Source of the DNA: Enhygromyxa salina
GTDB lineage: Bacteria; Myxococcota_A; Polyangia; Nannocystales; Nannocystaceae
Assembly: GCF_002994635.1 (NCBI RefSeq)
Contig: NZ_PVNL01000124.1
Coordinates: forward strand, 62,001-126,000
Direction of reading: 5' to 3'
DNA length: 64,000 nucleotides
The notes below the pieces were generated by a model. The model was not told the origin of the DNA. It worked only from the letters and a program-made list of their open reading frames with translations, and did not search any database. The position numbers were made by a program, and so were the translations under genes. How positions within the stretch are numbered: position 1 is the stretch's first letter; every line of letters starts with the position of its first letter. Below are positions 33,025 to 41,639 of this stretch, one piece after another.

Positions 33025-34081
33025 CGGCGGTCCCGGGCCGCGCAGGGTCTGGCTGCCGCGGGCCTCGCTGCTGCTCTTGTTGCTCACGATCGTGCTGACC
33101 AGCGGTCCGGCGCGCGCCCACGAGTTTCGACCCGCGCTGCTGCGGCTGACCGAGCGGCCCAACCCGAGCGGGGAGAACGGCTCGTTTGACCTGCGCCTGG
33201 TCGCGCCCGCGCAGAGCACCGCCGGGGCGATCGGCGAGGGCGAGCTGACCCCGATCGTGCCCGCGCACTGCGAGCTGCGTCAGATCCGGCTCGACTGTGG
33301 CGCGCAGGGTCTCGTGGGTGAGCTGGGGGTCGCGGGGCTCGACCGTCACCCGGTCGACGTGATCGTCGAGCTTCGGTTCGTCGACGGGACCCAGATCACC
33401 TCGGTGCTCGGGCCCGATCAACCGACGATGACCGTGGACGGTGCGACCGAACAAGCTGGCTCCGACTCGGTGTTCTCGGACTACGTGGCGCTGGGCATCG
33501 AACACATCTTGCTTGGCCCCGATCACCTGCTGTTCGTGCTTGGCCTGGTGTTGTTGGTGCGCGCAGCGGGCAGCGACACGCGGACCCTGGTGTGGACGGT
33601 GACCGCGTTCACGCTGGCGCACAGCATCACCCTGGCGGCCGCGACCTTGCAGCTGGTCCAGGTCCCGGGGCCGCCGGTCGAGGCCGGGATCGCGCTGTCG
33701 ATCTTGCTGCTCGCGCGCGAGCTGGCGCGCGGCCAGACCGACGAGACCGCGCGCGACACCTGGAGCTGGCGGTACCCGTGGGTGGTCGCGTTCGGGTTTG
33801 GACTGCTGCACGGGTTCGGGTTCGCGGGCGCGCTCAGCGAGGTCGGGCTGCCGCAGGGACAGATCCCCCTGGCGCTGCTGGGCTTCAACGTCGGCGTGGA
33901 GCTGGGCCAGCTGGCCGTCGTCGCGGTGTTGCTGGTGGTACTGCTCGGCGCCCGCGCGCTGGCCCGCGCGGCCCAGCTCCGCCCAAAGATCGCGCGATTG
34001 GGGACCCTGGCTCCGACCTGGGTGATGGGCGCGCTCGCGTTCGCGTGGACGATCGATCGGGTGCTGGGGTTTTGGGGTTAA
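33017..34081 (+). CDS. HupE/UreJ family membrane protein
   Basis: 354 residues, GTG start inside the end of the isomerase gene. Signal-like helix (16-33), a periplasmic beta domain of about 130 residues starting with HEFRPALLRLTER, then the HupE/UreJ membrane domain: VALGIEHILLGPDHLLFVLG with the conserved H-I-x3-G-x-DH-x-LF motif, FTLAHSITLAAATL, FGFGLLHGFGFAGALSEVGL and FNVGVELGQLAVVA. The membrane histidines are those thought to handle nickel or another metal in the family. With no hydrogenase or urease genes nearby, the substrate is open. Confidence 0.9.
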   Translation: MSSGGPGPRRVWLPRASLLLLLLTIVLTSGPARAHEFRPALLRLTERPNPSGENGSFDLRLVAPAQSTAGAIGEGELTPIVPAHCELRQIRLDCGAQGLVGELGVAGLDRHPVDVIVELRFVDGTQITSVLGPDQPTMTVDGATEQAGSDSVFSDYVALGIEHILLGPDHLLFVLGLVLLVRAAGSDTRTLVWTVTAFTLAHSITLAAATLQLVQVPGPPVEAGIALSILLLARELARGQTDETARDTWSWRYPWVVAFGFGLLHGFGFAGALSEVGLPQGQIPLALLGFNVGVELGQLAVVAVLLVVLLGARALARAAQLRPKIARLGTLAPTWVMGALAFAWTIDRVLGFWG

Positions 34082-34091
34082 GCTCCCGGCG

Positions 34092-35996
34092 ATGACCCCG
34101 CTCGCTCGCTGTCCGCGGCTCCCCCTGACCGCGCTGGCGCTCGCGTCCTCGCTGACCGCGTGCAAGCCCGCCGAGGAGCCTCCCTTCGTCGAGGATCGCG
34201 AGCCGTGCAGCGACAACAACCCGCTGCGCAACGTGTACTTCGGCGATCTCCACGTGCACACCAGCTACTCGTTCGACGCGTACATCAACCGCGTCGACGT
34301 GGATCCCTTCGCCGCCTACGAGTTCGCCCGCGGCGAGGCCGTCGAGCTCCCGGATGACGCCGGCGGGGTGCGCCTCCACCAGCTCGAGCGGCCGCTGGAC
34401 TTCGCGGCGGTCACGGATCACGGCGAGTACCTGGGTGAGGTCTCGGCCTGCAAAGATCCTGACTCGCCCGCGTACTCCAGCGATCTGTGCATTGGCCTGC
34501 GCGAGGGGGATCCGGCGGTGCTCGTGCAGTGGGGGCTGGGGCTGGGCGCCCAGACGCCCGTGCGTCCCAAGGCGATCTGCGAGGTCACCGACTGCTCGAG
34601 CAGCCTGAGCGACGCCTGGGTCCGCACCCAGGAGGCGGCCGAGGCCGCCTACGATCGCAGCGCCGCGTGCAGCTTCACGAGCTTCGTCGCCTACGAGTGG
34701 TCGGGGGCCAAGACCCTGTCCAATCTGCACCGCAATGTGGTGTTTCGCAGCGAGCGGGTCCCGGCGATCCCGGCCACCCACTTCGAGGAGCCCGACTATT
34801 GGGGCCTGTGGCGCGCGCTCGACCGCGACTGCATCGAGGGGCTCAACGGCTGCGACGTGCTGGCGATCCCGCATAACAGCAACTGGTCGAATGGCAACAT
34901 GTTCGCGGTCGAGTATCCCGAAGGCGACGAGGCCGAGCTAGCGAGCCTGCGCGCGCGGCTCGAGCCGCTGCTCGAGATCTATCAGCACAAGGGCGACAGC
35001 GAGTGTACCAATGGCCTGGCCAACCCGCTCGGCGCCCCGGACGAATTGTGTGACTTCGAGAAGCTGCGCACGGGTGAGTTCGAGGACTGCGGCGACGGGA
35101 CGGGCACCCAGGGCATGATCAACGGCGGCTGCGTGTCGCGCCTCGACTTCGCCCGGGGGATCTTGACCGAGGGTCTGCGCGAGCACGAGCGCCTGGGCGT
35201 CAACCCCTACAAGCTCGGCCTGATGGCCAGCACCGACACCCACAATGGCACCCCGGGCGCGGTCGAGGAGTACGACTATCCCGGGCACTTCGGCGCGGCC
35301 GAGGGCTCACCCTACCAGCGCCTGACGGGGACGCTGCCGGGCGGTCCGCAGGACTCTCCGGGCGGGCTGATCGCGGTGTGGGCCGAGCAGAACAACCGCG
35401 AGTCGATCTTCGACGCGATGCGACGCCGCGAGACCTACGGGACCTCGGGCCCGCGCATGGCCGTGCGGATGTTTGGAGGCTGGGATCTGCCCGCTGACAT
35501 CTGCTCGCGCGCGGACCTGGTCGAGCTTGGGTATGAGCGCGGGGTGCCGATGGGTGGGGATCTTCCGACCCAGCCAAGCTCGTCCGCTGCGCCGGGCTTT
35601 GTGGTCCAGGCGCTCAAGGACCCAGGCACCGCGGCGGCGCCCGGGACGGATCTCGAGCGTATCCAGCTGATCAAGGGCTGGGTCGACGAAAACGGCGAGT
35701 CGCACGTGGAGGTGTACGAGATCGCTGGCGCGCCAACTGGCGCGAGCGTGGATGTTGACACTTGCGAGACGCAAGGGGCCGGGAGCGCGCAACTGTGTGG
35801 ATACTGGGTCGACCCAGCCTATGATCCAGCCGAGCGGGCCTGGTACTACGCCCGGGTGGTCGAGAATCCAGTGTGTCGATGGACCACGCGCGACTGCAAC
35901 GCGCTCGCGGCCGCGGGCGAGGAACTGCCTGGAGCGTGTGATACCGCGATCGACGTGATCCAGGAGCGCGCCTGGACCAGCCCGATCTGGAATTAG
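34092..35996 (+). CDS. DUF3604 (PHP-like) lipoprotein
   Basis: 634 residues. Signal peptide with lipobox LTAC (near Cys24). The DUF3604 hallmark NVYFGDLHVHTSYSFDAY near residues 47-64 supplies the first metal-binding histidines of a PHP-like amidohydrolase fold; further elements are FAAVTDHGEYLGE, CDVLAIPHNSNWSNGN and GLMASTDTHNGTPGAVEEYD. The full domain runs almost to the end. Hydrolase activity is expected but no substrate is known. It is 10 bp after the HupE/UreJ gene and completes the parvulin-HupE-DUF3604 operon. Confidence 0.92.
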   Translation: MTPLARCPRLPLTALALASSLTACKPAEEPPFVEDREPCSDNNPLRNVYFGDLHVHTSYSFDAYINRVDVDPFAAYEFARGEAVELPDDAGGVRLHQLERPLDFAAVTDHGEYLGEVSACKDPDSPAYSSDLCIGLREGDPAVLVQWGLGLGAQTPVRPKAICEVTDCSSSLSDAWVRTQEAAEAAYDRSAACSFTSFVAYEWSGAKTLSNLHRNVVFRSERVPAIPATHFEEPDYWGLWRALDRDCIEGLNGCDVLAIPHNSNWSNGNMFAVEYPEGDEAELASLRARLEPLLEIYQHKGDSECTNGLANPLGAPDELCDFEKLRTGEFEDCGDGTGTQGMINGGCVSRLDFARGILTEGLREHERLGVNPYKLGLMASTDTHNGTPGAVEEYDYPGHFGAAEGSPYQRLTGTLPGGPQDSPGGLIAVWAEQNNRESIFDAMRRRETYGTSGPRMAVRMFGGWDLPADICSRADLVELGYERGVPMGGDLPTQPSSSAAPGFVVQALKDPGTAAAPGTDLERIQLIKGWVDENGESHVEVYEIAGAPTGASVDVDTCETQGAGSAQLCGYWVDPAYDPAERAWYYARVVENPVCRWTTRDCNALAAAGEELPGACDTAIDVIQERAWTSPIWN

Positions 35997-36151
35997 TCAG
36001 GGTCGCGCAGATTGCTCGGCGGAGACGGCGTGACGCCGATGCTTTGCCCGTGCGCGCGTGCAATCAATTCGGCTGACTCAGGGTGTCGCAGCTGCCAGTC
36101 GCGGAGTGAGAGATGCACGCCAGATAGATAGATGTGCGTGTGAACAACCGA

Positions 36152-36247
36152 ATGTGGGTGGTCTTGGAGGTTGTGGGCATGATCGCAATTTTATTGGTGC
36201 GGGGACTCCATGCGAGCGCGACGCTCTCGACACAATCCGACGGATAG
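36152..36247 (+). CDS. Possible small membrane peptide in an intergenic gap
   Basis: 31 residues from ATG 36152 (or 37 from GTG 36134): MWVVLEVVGMIAILLVRGLH followed by ASATLSTQSDG. It would form one membrane helix. No clear ribosome-binding site and no bias in codon third position, so this is weak. The rest of the 356-bp gap 35997-36352 shows nothing else except a short GATA run (36123-36134). Confidence 0.2.
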   Translation: MWVVLEVVGMIAILLVRGLHASATLSTQSDG

Positions 36248-36352
36248 AGCGCCGCGCTGGCCGCGGACTTGATCGATGCCGTTCGGGGCTACACTGGTCA
36301 AGTTGCGGTGAATGTGGCGCCCGGTCCAGTGTGGCCAGAGCAGGAGTGTCCC

Positions 36353-38029
36353 GTGAATCATCAAACACCAATCATCGGCGCTCGCTCGGGCGCCGCTGCA
36401 ATCATGCTAATCGGTCTTTGTGTATGTGCGCCCGAGACTGGTGGGGCACTCGAAGACCAGCGCGTGGCCGAAGTCGATGACGTTGGTGTTCAACCCGAAG
36501 GCTTGGTGAGCCCGGTCGGCGCTGGTGGGTCCAGCGCGGGGGCGCGGGCTGACTTCAACGGCGACGGTTACGACGACCTGGCGATCGGAACCCCGGGTGA
36601 GGCCTTGGGCAGCAACCTCCCGTGGGCCGGGGCTGTCAACGTGTTGTATGGCTCGGGGACCGGCCTGACCGTGGTTGGCAACCAGCTGTGGCATCAAGAC
36701 AGCGCGGGTGTCGACGGGGCCGCCGAGCCAGGCGACGGGTTCGGCGCGACGCTCGCGGTCGGGGATTTCAACGCTGACGGCTTCGCTGACCTCGCGATCG
36801 GTGCTCCGTACGAGAGCATTGGCATGCTGGCCAACGGCGGCGCCGTCAATGTGCTGTATGGCTCCGGGGCGGGCTTGACCGCGACGGGCAATCAGCTGTG
36901 GCACCAAGACAGCGCGAATATCCTTGGGGCCGCCGAGGCCGATGACCTGTTTGGTTGGGCATTGACCAGCGCTGACTTCAACAATGATGGGTATCACGAT
37001 CTCGCGATCGGCGTGCCCGCCGAGGACATCGGTGGGCTCGCGGACGCGGGCGCGGTGAACGTCATTTATGGCTCGGCGGCCGGCCTGAGCGCAGCCGGCA
37101 ACCAGATCTGGCATCAAGACATCTCCGGGGTCGGCGGCGGCGCGGAGCCGGGGGACTCGTTTGGCAGCGCGCTGGCGGCCGGCGACTTCAACAGCGACGG
37201 ACACGCTGATCTAGCGATCGGTGTGCCCGAAGAGGACCTGGCCATGATCGCCAACGCGGGCATGGTCAACGTGCTCTACGGCACCAACATGGGGCTCTCG
37301 GCGACCGGTGACCAGATCTGGCATCAGAACAGCCTGGGGATCCTCGGCGCAGGCGAGCCAGGTGACGAGTTTGGTCGCGCGCTCGCGGTCGGGGACTTCG
37401 ACAATGACGGGTACGCTGACCTCGCGGTTGGCGTCCCCAACGAGGGGGTGGGGCTGACGAGCCAGGCCGGCGCCGTGAACACGATCTACGGATCCACCGC
37501 TGGCCTCAACGAGGCCGACGATCAGATCTGGCATCAGAACAGCGGGGGGATCCTGGGCGTGGCCGAGGGGATCGATCACTTCGGTCGGTCGCTGGCTGCG
37601 GGTGACTTCGACGACGACGGCCGCGATGATCTGGCGATCGGCGTGCCAGGCGAAGATCTGGAGGGCGCGACCACCGAAGCCGACGCGGGCGCGGTCAACC
37701 TGCTCTACGGATCGGACATTGGCCTGGCGGCGGTCGACAATCAGCTCTGGCACCAAAACAGCGGTGGCGTGCTCGGGGTCGCCGAGAGCTTCGATGCGCT
37801 CGGCAGCGCGTTGACGGTGGGGGACTTTGACGCTGACGGCTCCATGGATCTGGCGATCGGGGTCCCGATGGAGGCGATCGGCGCTCAGCTGGAGGCGGGC
37901 GCGGCCAATGTTCTGTATGGCGCGGTCGGTGGGCTGACGTCCGTCGACTGCCAGATCTGGCATCAGAACAGCTCGGGCGTCCTGGGCGTGGCCGAGGTGG
38001 GTGACTGGTTCGGCATGTCGATCCGCTGA
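36353..38029 (+). CDS. Secreted FG-GAP (integrin alpha-like) repeat protein
   Basis: 558 residues from GTG 36353, preceded by GGAG at a good distance. Signal peptide at about 1-27 (AAAIMLIGLCVCAPETGG). Then seven tandem repeats of about 62 residues, each with D-F-[ND]-x-DG-[YFH]-x-DLA[IV]G[VAT]P-x-E, GAVN[VL][LI]YGS, GL, and [LI]WHQ[DN]S, then G-AE-x-[GD]D-x-FG. The loops fit the FG-GAP calcium-binding motif; the whole should be one beta-propeller. Repeats are also similar at DNA level (about 186-bp period). Extracellular binding is likely; the ligand is unknown. Confidence 0.88.
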   Translation: MNHQTPIIGARSGAAAIMLIGLCVCAPETGGALEDQRVAEVDDVGVQPEGLVSPVGAGGSSAGARADFNGDGYDDLAIGTPGEALGSNLPWAGAVNVLYGSGTGLTVVGNQLWHQDSAGVDGAAEPGDGFGATLAVGDFNADGFADLAIGAPYESIGMLANGGAVNVLYGSGAGLTATGNQLWHQDSANILGAAEADDLFGWALTSADFNNDGYHDLAIGVPAEDIGGLADAGAVNVIYGSAAGLSAAGNQIWHQDISGVGGGAEPGDSFGSALAAGDFNSDGHADLAIGVPEEDLAMIANAGMVNVLYGTNMGLSATGDQIWHQNSLGILGAGEPGDEFGRALAVGDFDNDGYADLAVGVPNEGVGLTSQAGAVNTIYGSTAGLNEADDQIWHQNSGGILGVAEGIDHFGRSLAAGDFDDDGRDDLAIGVPGEDLEGATTEADAGAVNLLYGSDIGLAAVDNQLWHQNSGGVLGVAESFDALGSALTVGDFDADGSMDLAIGVPMEAIGAQLEAGAANVLYGAVGGLTSVDCQIWHQNSSGVLGVAEVGDWFGMSIR

Positions 38030-38061
38030 TCCGAGCAAACACTCGGGCGAGGTAGTGTGGG

Positions 38062-38685
38062 ATGCTGCGGCATGTCCTGTTGAAGCAGGTGCCGCAGGGC
38101 TGTCGCGTGTACGAGACCGGGATGGTCGATCCCCGCGAGCTCGGCAAGGTCGAGTGGCGCGAGCTGTTCGAGGCCAGCGAGGGCGGGCAGAAGTTGATGC
38201 GGTTGACGGGGCTGCTCGCCGACGAGGTCGCGGCGGTGCGCGGGGCCCTGAGCACCGAGCAGCCCGGGGAGCTGGGCAAGTCGATGGGCGAGTCCGCGTC
38301 GGGGTGGCTGGGCAAGATCGGCTGCCAGTCCGAGTCGTCTGGGCTCCCAGACGCGCTCGGACCTGACCGACTGCAGCCGCCTCGCATGTGGGGGTGGTGC
38401 TCAGCGCTTGGGCTGAGCCTTGGCCTGGTCGCGGCGAGTGGGGACATCGAGCAGGCGCACGGGGTTTTGGCGGTCCTCGTGCAACCGCTGGAGCTCGGCG
38501 GCGGCGGGGAGCAGGGCGACACTGACACAGGCGACGGAGGCGATGATGGTGATGAGCATGTTGTCTGGTGGGCGGCAGGGGCTTCCCTGGCGCGGGGGAC
38601 CCAACTCGGGTGTCGCGCTGGTATTGCCAGGAACTACGTGAGTTCGCCCGCGTTGGCGCTGGCCTCGGGCCGCTCGCTGCGCTAA
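38062..38685 (+). CDS. Hypothetical protein, 3' part probably degraded
   Basis: 207-residue frame. The first 90 codons (MLRHVLLKQVPQGCRVYETG ... LLADEVAAVRGAL ... SASGWLGKIG) show strong GC-rich third positions and look genuinely coding and helical. From about 38330 the composition changes, and beyond 38400 the frame is opposite a better small minus-strand gene. So the C-terminus is probably not original: a truncated or frame-damaged gene. No family recognised. Confidence 0.45.
   Translation: MLRHVLLKQVPQGCRVYETGMVDPRELGKVEWRELFEASEGGQKLMRLTGLLADEVAAVRGALSTEQPGELGKSMGESASGWLGKIGCQSESSGLPDALGPDRLQPPRMWGWCSALGLSLGLVAASGDIEQAHGVLAVLVQPLELGGGGEQGDTDTGDGGDDGDEHVVWWAAGASLARGTQLGCRAGIARNYVSSPALALASGRSLR
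38401..38559 (-). CDS. Small single-helix membrane protein (52 residues)
   Basis: 52 residues. N-terminal membrane helix (MLITIIASVACVSVALLPAA) and a basic/polar tail (LQRLHEDRQNPVRLLDVPTR, then DQAKAQPKR). Nearly all third codon positions are G or C, which strongly supports coding on this strand against the overlapping plus frame. It resembles small regulatory or complex-stabilising membrane proteins, but no partner is visible and no ribosome-binding site was found. Confidence 0.6.
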   Translation of the reverse strand: MLITIIASVACVSVALLPAAAELQRLHEDRQNPVRLLDVPTRRDQAKAQPKR

Positions 38686-38695
38686 GTGTTCCGCG

Positions 38696-38920
38696 ATGTC
38701 GCAAGTTTCGATCGCCCTGACAGGTGTGCCGACAGGCGAGCTCGAGCAGCTGTTGCGGCTCGTGCATCGCCAGCAGATTGCGCCACCGATCACGCCGGCC
38801 ACCCTCGCGCTGGTGGGCTTGCAGCATCGCAGCGAGGAGCTGATGCAGAGTCTGCGTGGACTCGACGAGCCCGGCGTGCGGGCGGTGTTGATAGCCGTCC
38901 TCGCCGAGCGGCGCTCGTGA
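38696..38920 (+). CDS. Small helical protein coupled to an Smr-domain gene
   Basis: 74 residues: MSQVSIALTGVPTGELEQLL ... QIAPPITPATLALVGLQHRS ... LRGLDEPGVRAVLIAVLAER. All-helical, no membrane segment. Its stop overlaps the GTG of the Smr gene (GTGA), so the two are translationally coupled and probably act together. I recall similar short helical proteins in other myxobacteria but know no function. Confidence 0.65.
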   Translation: MSQVSIALTGVPTGELEQLLRLVHRQQIAPPITPATLALVGLQHRSEELMQSLRGLDEPGVRAVLIAVLAERRS

Positions 38921-39792
38921 GCGATAGGGTCGAGTCGCGCGGGCCGAGGGAGCTGCTGGTGGCGCTCGAGCGTCTGATCGCGACTTGTCCGTCCGAGCTC
39001 GCGCTCACGCCCCGCGGTGAGCTGGGCACCGACGCCGGGCAACGCTTGAAAGTGGTCGAGATCGGGCCGGGGGGCGGCGAGTGGATCGAGGTTGGCGTCG
39101 GCCCCACGTTGATCCGGCTGCGCTTCGGCGGCTGGACCGAGCTGATGGCGCTCGATCCCGTGACAGGCGAGACAGGCGAGACAGGCGAGACCGAGCAGCT
39201 CGACGACGCGAACGAGCTGGCCCTCGACTTCGTGGCCGCGGCGATGTTCGGCGAGCTGCGCGTGGTCGAGGTCCGGCTCCACGCCGAGGTGCTTCAGCGC
39301 TGCCTCGAGGTCTGCGTCGCGGGCACCTGGCGGCGCCACGCCAAGACCGGATCGCTCGGGCTCGCGGGCGTTCGCGCGTGGCTGCGGCGGGACCTCGAGC
39401 GACGCGTGCGGGGCAACGAAGGCCGGGTGCGTCGACCCAAGTCCCTGCGCAACGCGGGGCCGCGCGGACTGCCCGGCGCGCCGTGGGCCGGGGCGTCGGC
39501 CCGCGCTGAGACGGCGGCCGCCGAGGTCGCCGTCGACGGCGAGCTCGACCTGCACAATTTTTCGCCCAAAGAAGTTGCGCCGCTGGTCCGCGAGTACATC
39601 GACGTCTGTCATGCGCGGGAGATCCGGGACCTGCGGATCGTGCACGGCAAGGGCAAGGGGGTGCTGCGTCGAACCGTGCACTCACTGCTCGAGAAGCACC
39701 CGCTGGTCGAGGACTTCCGGCTCGGCGGCCACGGCGAAGGCAGCTGGGGGGCCACGATCGTGCGCCTGCGCGAGCACCCGCCCAAGACCTAG
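38917..39792 (+). CDS. Smr-domain (MutS2 C-terminal-like) protein
   Basis: 291 residues from GTG 38917. The N-terminal about 200 residues are unrecognised and include a three-copy TGE repeat (GACAGGCGA at 39162-39188). The C-terminal Smr domain (about 207-288) has LDLHNFSPKEVAPLVREYI, LRIVHGKGKGVLRRTVHSLL, and GHGEGSWGATIV. The LDLH and HGKG motifs are those of Smr nucleases, which nick branched DNA or act on RNA at stalled ribosomes. The G-x-G end is conserved. The conserved residues suggest an active domain. Confidence 0.88.
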   Translation: MSDRVESRGPRELLVALERLIATCPSELALTPRGELGTDAGQRLKVVEIGPGGGEWIEVGVGPTLIRLRFGGWTELMALDPVTGETGETGETEQLDDANELALDFVAAAMFGELRVVEVRLHAEVLQRCLEVCVAGTWRRHAKTGSLGLAGVRAWLRRDLERRVRGNEGRVRRPKSLRNAGPRGLPGAPWAGASARAETAAAEVAVDGELDLHNFSPKEVAPLVREYIDVCHAREIRDLRIVHGKGKGVLRRTVHSLLEKHPLVEDFRLGGHGEGSWGATIVRLREHPPKT

Positions 39793-39828
39793 CTGTTGCC
39801 CACGCGCGAGTGATGCCACGCTTGCGGG

Positions 39829-40767
39829 GTGCACCTCATGGACATGAGCCCGACCGTGGCCACGCTCGCGCTCCGCGTGATGCGGACGGTTGCCCGGTGT
39901 GACGGGGAGACCGCCACCGAGTCGGAGCTGGTCATCGCCGCCGCCCAGCTGCTGGGCGCGAGCGCGGACGTGGACGCGGTCGAGCCCGACGAGCTTCGTG
40001 ACGCCGCGCTCGACCCCAAGCAGGCCGAGCAGGTCGTGCAGGCCGCGATCCTCACCGCGCTGATGGACGGTGAGGTGAGCCCCAGCGAGCTGACGATCGT
40101 CCGCGCGATCGCGGCGGCGCTCGGCGTGAACGAGCCACGCGTGAAGAACCTCGAGCAGCTCGCGGCGGGGCGGGTCCGCGCGATGTGGGTGGACCTCGCG
40201 CGGCGGTCGTGGGCGCGCGACGTGTTCGTGCGCGCGCTCGAGACCGAGGGCCCCCGCGGCGTGTGGAAGATCGTCGGACCGATGCTCGGACGCGCCAAGG
40301 ATCCCGAGCTCGCGGCTCGCTACATCGAGACCGGCGCGCTGGCCCACGACACGATGGGGTACGCCTACTTTCAGTTCGTCACCAGTAACGAGCTGCCGTT
40401 CCCGGGCGAGGGCAACGGCGTCGCCGAGGCGGGCGTGTGGCACGACTGCGCTCACGTGCTGGGCGGGTACGGCATCGAGCCCAGCGAAGAGATCCAGTTG
40501 GTGTCGTTCGTCGCGGGCTTCTCTCGCCAAGATCCGTTCTTTTGGCTGTTCACGATCACGCTGCAATTCCACCTGGGGATCTCGATGTCGCCCTACAGCG
40601 CGCCAGAGACCGGGCTGTTCGATCCGCCCGCGGTGCTCCGGGCGTTTCAGCGTGGCGCCGCGATGACTTTGGATCTGAGCGCGAGCGGGTTTGATCCGTG
40701 GCAGCTGTTTCCGCGAAATCTCGAGCAGCTGCGCCGCGAGCTGAACGTGGGCCCGCGCTCGGCGTGA
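39829..40767 (+). CDS. TerB-like / Coq4-like fusion protein
   Basis: 312 residues. The N-terminal half (about 8-115) has two TerB-like helical stretches with acidic loops (RCDGETATESELVIAAAQLL; LMDGEVSPSELTIVRAIAAA). The C-terminal half matches the Coq4 fold: HDCAHVLGGYGIEPSEE fits the Coq4 metal motif HDxxH-x11-E (His205, Asp206, His209, Glu221), followed by QLVSFVAGFSRQDPFFWLFT. Coq4 acts in ubiquinone synthesis in eukaryotes and some bacteria. A related protein is encoded at 42665-43621; the genes between are for an SDR and a lysophospholipid acyltransferase. A lipid or quinone substrate is a guess. Confidence 0.78.
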   Translation: MHLMDMSPTVATLALRVMRTVARCDGETATESELVIAAAQLLGASADVDAVEPDELRDAALDPKQAEQVVQAAILTALMDGEVSPSELTIVRAIAAALGVNEPRVKNLEQLAAGRVRAMWVDLARRSWARDVFVRALETEGPRGVWKIVGPMLGRAKDPELAARYIETGALAHDTMGYAYFQFVTSNELPFPGEGNGVAEAGVWHDCAHVLGGYGIEPSEEIQLVSFVAGFSRQDPFFWLFTITLQFHLGISMSPYSAPETGLFDPPAVLRAFQRGAAMTLDLSASGFDPWQLFPRNLEQLRRELNVGPRSA

Positions 40768-40779
40768 CGCCGGGGTCGG

Positions 40780-41586
40780 CTACAGAAGCTCGCGGTTGCG
40801 GACCACCCAGCCGGCCAGGCGCCGGGGAATCGCCGGGTACAGGCGCTTGACGATGTCGGTCGCCCAGGCCTCGCGGGTGATCACCAGTCGCTGACGTCGG
40901 TGCTCGATCGCGGAGACGATCTTGCTCGCGGCGGTCTCGGGCTTCATGCCGTGGTTGTCGAACCAGTCAATGACCTGCTGGCGCTTGTCGTCCGGGGCCC
41001 CGCGGCTGTTGCGGGCGATGTTGGTGCGGATGCCCCCGGGGTGCACGCTGATCACGTCGATGTTCTCGTTGGCCAGCTCGATCGCCAGCGACTCCGTGAA
41101 CCCGCGGACGGCGAATTTGGTCGCGCAGTAGGAGCTCTGCTTGGGCACGCCGGTCAGCCCGAACATGCTCGAGAGGTTGACGAACGCGCCCCAGCCGTTG
41201 GCCTGCAGCTGCGGAAGGAAGAATTTGCAGCCGTACACGACGCCCCAGAAATTGATGCCGACGATCCACTCGAAGTCCTCGAGGCTGTGATCTTCGAGCT
41301 TGTCGGTCACGGTGACCCCGGCGTTGTTGACGACGATGTGCGCGGGGCCGTGGGCCTGCTCGACCTCGTCGGCGAACGCCAGCATGCGCTGCTTGTCGCT
41401 GACGTCGACGACGTGAGTGGTGTGCCCGGCGCCCTCGAGCTCGCGGGCGGTCTGGGCCAGACCGCCCTCGTCGACGTCGGCGATCGCCAGCGTGCAGCCC
41501 TTGGCGGCCAGCGCTTTGGCAGTCGCGCGGCCGATCCCGCTCGAGGCTCCGGTGACGACGGCGACGCGTTTGTCGAGGCTGCGCAT
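40780..41586 (-). CDS. Short-chain dehydrogenase/reductase (SDR)
   Basis: 268 residues, classical SDR. Cofactor motif TGASSGIGRA (12-21), Asp37-x-Asp39 after the second strand suggesting NAD(H) preference, NNAG (87-90), catalytic Ser139/140, Tyr153 and Lys157 (SSYCATK). A C-terminal extension after VHPGGIRTNIARNSRG contains a hydrophobic/basic stretch (VKRLYPAIPRRLAGWVV), often seen in SDRs acting on lipids or sterols. 53 bp separates it from the PlsC gene upstream on the same strand, so joint lipid metabolism is plausible. Confidence 0.92.
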   Translation of the reverse strand: MRSLDKRVAVVTGASSGIGRATAKALAAKGCTLAIADVDEGGLAQTARELEGAGHTTHVVDVSDKQRMLAFADEVEQAHGPAHIVVNNAGVTVTDKLEDHSLEDFEWIVGINFWGVVYGCKFFLPQLQANGWGAFVNLSSMFGLTGVPKQSSYCATKFAVRGFTESLAIELANENIDVISVHPGGIRTNIARNSRGAPDDKRQQVIDWFDNHGMKPETAASKIVSAIEHRRQRLVITREAWATDIVKRLYPAIPRRLAGWVVRNRELL

Positions 41587-41639
41587 GCCGATCGACTACG
41601 CCCGAGGCTCGACCTGGTCAAGCTGCGCTCGAGCTGGGC

